From: Prorocentrum cordatum
Lineage: Eukaryota > Sar > Dinophyceae > Prorocentrales > Prorocentraceae
Direction of reading: 5' to 3'
DNA length: 64,000 nt
Assembly (NCBI GenBank): GCA_963575745.1
Contig: CAUYUJ010016708.1
Location: 145,884-209,883 of the forward strand
A program made the position numbers and the translations under genes. This document shows, in pieces, positions 62,707 to 64,000 of the stretch (positions within the stretch are counted from its first letter, which is position 1; the number at the start of each line of letters is the position of its first letter). A model generated the notes under the pieces. That model ran no database searches and had not been told where the DNA came from. It worked only from the letters and a program-made list of their open reading frames with translations.

Positions 62707-63234
62707 TTCGCTCGCTGAGCAGCGGCTGGCACGGACCATGGCCAGAATCGGCGTCGGCAAGATCCCGCGACGTCTTGGTCGTGGTCAGCGTGCTCCTTCC
62801 CTCGGAGGGAGGGCGCGGAGGAACCTTCGCACGTCCCCTCAAGGGAGCACGTGCTCTGTGCAGAGAAGCGGCTCGCCGTGCTGCTCGTGCACCCGGCGGC
62901 GCTCCGACCTGAGGGGGCGGGCAGCGGCTCGGGAAGCGTCCCGTTCGAGGGGCGATGCTCGGCGGTCATCGTAAGGTGTCGTCGGCTCTGTGAAGTTTTC
63001 CCTCCTCGGGATGCCCTCTAGCAACTGCGCCTCGCAGAGAGCGCTCAGGGGGGCCCGAATCGTCCCGAGCGGCCGGTGCAGGTCAACATCATGGCAGACC
63101 CCACGCGTCGTGCTATGTTCTGTCTTGCGCGTGCGTGCGTGGATCCGCCACCGTGCCTCCTGGCACGCTGAGGCGTGGACGAATGCCAAAGGCTGCCTGG
63201 TAGGGTTTCTTGAAATCTTGAAAGGAACTCTGCT

Positions 63235-63535
63235 TGCTCCTCCTCCTCCTCCCCCTCCTCCTCCTCCTCCTCCTCCTCCTCCTCCTCCTCCTCCTCCTCC
63301 TCCCCCCTCCTCCTCCTCCTCCTCCTCCTCCTCCTCCTCCTCCCTCCTCCTCCTCCTCCTCCTCCTCCTCCTCCTCCCCTCCTCCTCCCTCCCCTCCCCC
63401 TCCTCCTCCTCCTCCTCCTCTCCTCCTCCTCCTCCTCCTCCTCCTCCGCCTCCTCCTCCTCCTCCTCCTCCTCCTCCTCCTCCTCCTCCTCCTCCTCCTC
63501 CTCCTCCTCCTCCTCCTCCTCCTCCCCCTCCTCTC
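63235..63535 (+). repeat. TCC polypyrimidine tract
   Basis: 300 bases of TCC triplets. Unique sequence before it (62707-63234) has no gene that I can support. Confidence 0.95.
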
Positions 63536-63668
63536 CTCGCGGACTCTCGCGTGCATCGCCCCTGCTCGCCGAGGAGGCCACTGGCCTGGCGCCCTCTCGA
63601 GGACGGTGCGCGTCCAGCCTGGCGGCGCTTCGCGCCGGCCGCCGCCCTCGTGTCTTGGGCGCCGCGTA

Positions 63669-63815
63669 ATGGGGGGGTCATAAATGGGGCGGTGGCGAGG
63701 GTGGTTCGAAAAGGTACCCAAACAGTACCTAAACGAGCCCCCTGGGGCTCTGGAGGGGCCTGAAAGGGGCACGAGAAGGGACCTTTTCTGACCCCCCCAT
63801 TTGTGACCCCCCCAT
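63669..63815 (+). mobile_element. TIR element P
   Basis: ATGGGGGGGTCATAAATGGG and CCCCATTTGTGACCCCCCCAT are inverted ends. Inside, AAGGTACC and GGGGCTCTGGAGGGGCC. Confidence 0.65.
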
Positions 63816-63907
63816 GAAGCCAAGCCCGAGTGTCTGCGCGCTGGGCCGCCCGGGACTCGGGGAGGGGCCTCCCTTCGCTGGGGAGGGCGGCGGTCGAAAC
63901 AAGAGTA

Positions 63908-64000
63908 CAGTCGGGGCGTTGACCTAAGGAACCCTAGATAGGGAACGAGGCCCCTTTTGCCCCAGAAGTGGAACTTCGATGTCCCATCGACAACTTCGGG
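63908..64000 (+). mobile_element. TIR element E, copy 2, cut by the window end
   Basis: CAGTCGGGGCGTTGACCTAA and CCCAGAAGTGGAACTTCGAT are in the same order as copy 1, preceded by TA (63906-63907). Confidence 0.85.

Overview
The window looks like dinoflagellate nuclear DNA. The main evidence is a degenerate copy of the dinoflagellate spliced leader (positions 1251-1269) lying 4 bases upstream of the ATG of a large Helitron gene. Supporting signs are the GC-rich genes, introns carrying inverted-repeat elements with GT, GC or unusual donors, a LINE remnant with the zinc-knuckle-then-RNase H order seen in dinoflagellates, and a sea of microsatellites and minisatellites. I cannot name the species. 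There is one 100-base N gap (31401-31500). No prokaryotic operon, rRNA, tRNA or CRISPR array is visible.

Layout. 1-984 is a C-rich minisatellite. 1251-9004 is an autonomous Helitron RepHel gene in one reading direction, broken by two C-homopolymer frame changes, one in-frame TAG and one probable intron; its HUH histidines, tyrosine motif and helicase motifs are intact. 9573-11428 is a separate gene for a protein with RPA1-like OB folds, plausibly the ssDNA-binding partner of the Helitron. 12290-17340 is a repeat block (CTTGG-type, CTGG-type and three ~0.53-kb tandem units) that brackets an uncharacterised 502-codon ORF (14082-15590). From 17.4 kb to the end the window is mostly simple repeats and short interspersed elements, with small exons between them.

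Genes in the second part are reconstructed by joining coding-looking segments across short elements: 18767-19268 (+), 23398-25038 (-, a domain with LNG and VKAIKxEN motifs), 28470-29347 (-, followed by an Asp-rich tail made by a TCG microsatellite), 34085-34640 (+), 39914-40610 (+), 45724-46534 (+) and 54509-55265 (-, LURP/tubby-like fold). In at least five of these the intron is itself an inverted-repeat or multi-copy element, in two cases with a 16-18 base direct repeat at both ends. This is the introner mode of intron gain and is the most interesting system in the window.

A decayed LINE lies on the minus strand (49620 to 46531): a zinc-finger and coiled-coil ORF1 remnant, then the zinc-knuckle and RNase H end of ORF2, with most of the endonuclease and reverse transcriptase missing. 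At least fifteen families of palindromic or terminal-inverted-repeat elements were found, several with two to five copies, including one copy nested in another with a TA target duplication.
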